Source of the DNA: Chromera velia | Taxonomy: Eukaryota; Sar; Chromeraceae | Assembly: GCA_018398765.1 (NCBI GenBank) | Contig: JAHBMJ010000020.1 | Location: 15,001 to 25,597, forward strand | Direction: 5' to 3' | DNA length: 10,597 nt | Part shown: positions 10,557 through 10,597 of the stretch, piece by piece | Position numbering within the stretch: the first letter of the stretch is position 1 | Layout of the letters: the number at the start of each line of letters is the position of its first letter | Position numbers and translations under genes: made by a program | The notes under the pieces: model-generated | What the model was told of the DNA's origin: nothing | Seen by the model: only the letters and a program-made list of their open reading frames with translations | Databases searched by the model: none

Positions 10557-10597
10557 CACATTGAGCAGAAAACAGAGAGAGAGAGGGAGAGAGGGGG
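10557..10597 (+). other. 3' flank of the histidine kinase gene
   Basis: Short sequence after the TGA stop, passing into a GA-rich simple repeat (about 10576-10597) that runs off the end of the window. No polyadenylation signal is visible. Confidence 0.5.

Overview
The window is nuclear DNA from a eukaryote with intron-rich genes. Two multi-exon protein genes lie on the + strand, and about 2.8 kb of non-coding, repeat-bearing DNA separates them. GT-AG introns, codons split across exons, long (TG)n and (TC)n microsatellites and a single N rule out a prokaryotic contig. A membrane-bound hybrid histidine kinase excludes animals. With the genome style it suggests a unicellular alga or protist, and a chromerid such as Chromera velia is my best guess. 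That assignment is inference only.

Layout: 1-623 is the upstream region and probable 5' UTR of gene 1. Gene 1 (624 to about 4361) encodes prefoldin subunit 3 in six well-supported exons plus a probable tiny seventh. Its introns are full of microsatellites. From 4362 to 7130 there is no recognisable protein gene. This stretch holds an AT-rich island (about 4600-4990), a tRNA-like Pol III promoter-type segment (about 5126-5253), and three copies of an undescribed non-coding repeat of about 410-460 bp. Two copies are in + orientation (5310-5736 and 5879-6334) and one is inverted (6411-6821). The last two form a large imperfect palindrome whose loop holds two 44-bp tandem units. Gene 2 (7131-10556, four exons, 863 aa predicted) encodes a hybrid histidine kinase: about six membrane segments, a DHp domain with phosphoacceptor His223, a HATPase domain, a long disordered linker and a receiver domain with Asp772. 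The last 41 bases are its 3' flank.

The two genes have unrelated roles: one is co-translational protein folding with the TRiC/CCT chaperonin, the other is membrane phosphorelay signalling. I see no functional link beyond adjacency. No clear new biological system is visible. The items most worth a second look are the repeat family and its inverted pair, the tRNA-like element, several unusual splice-site arrangements, and departures from consensus in the kinase.
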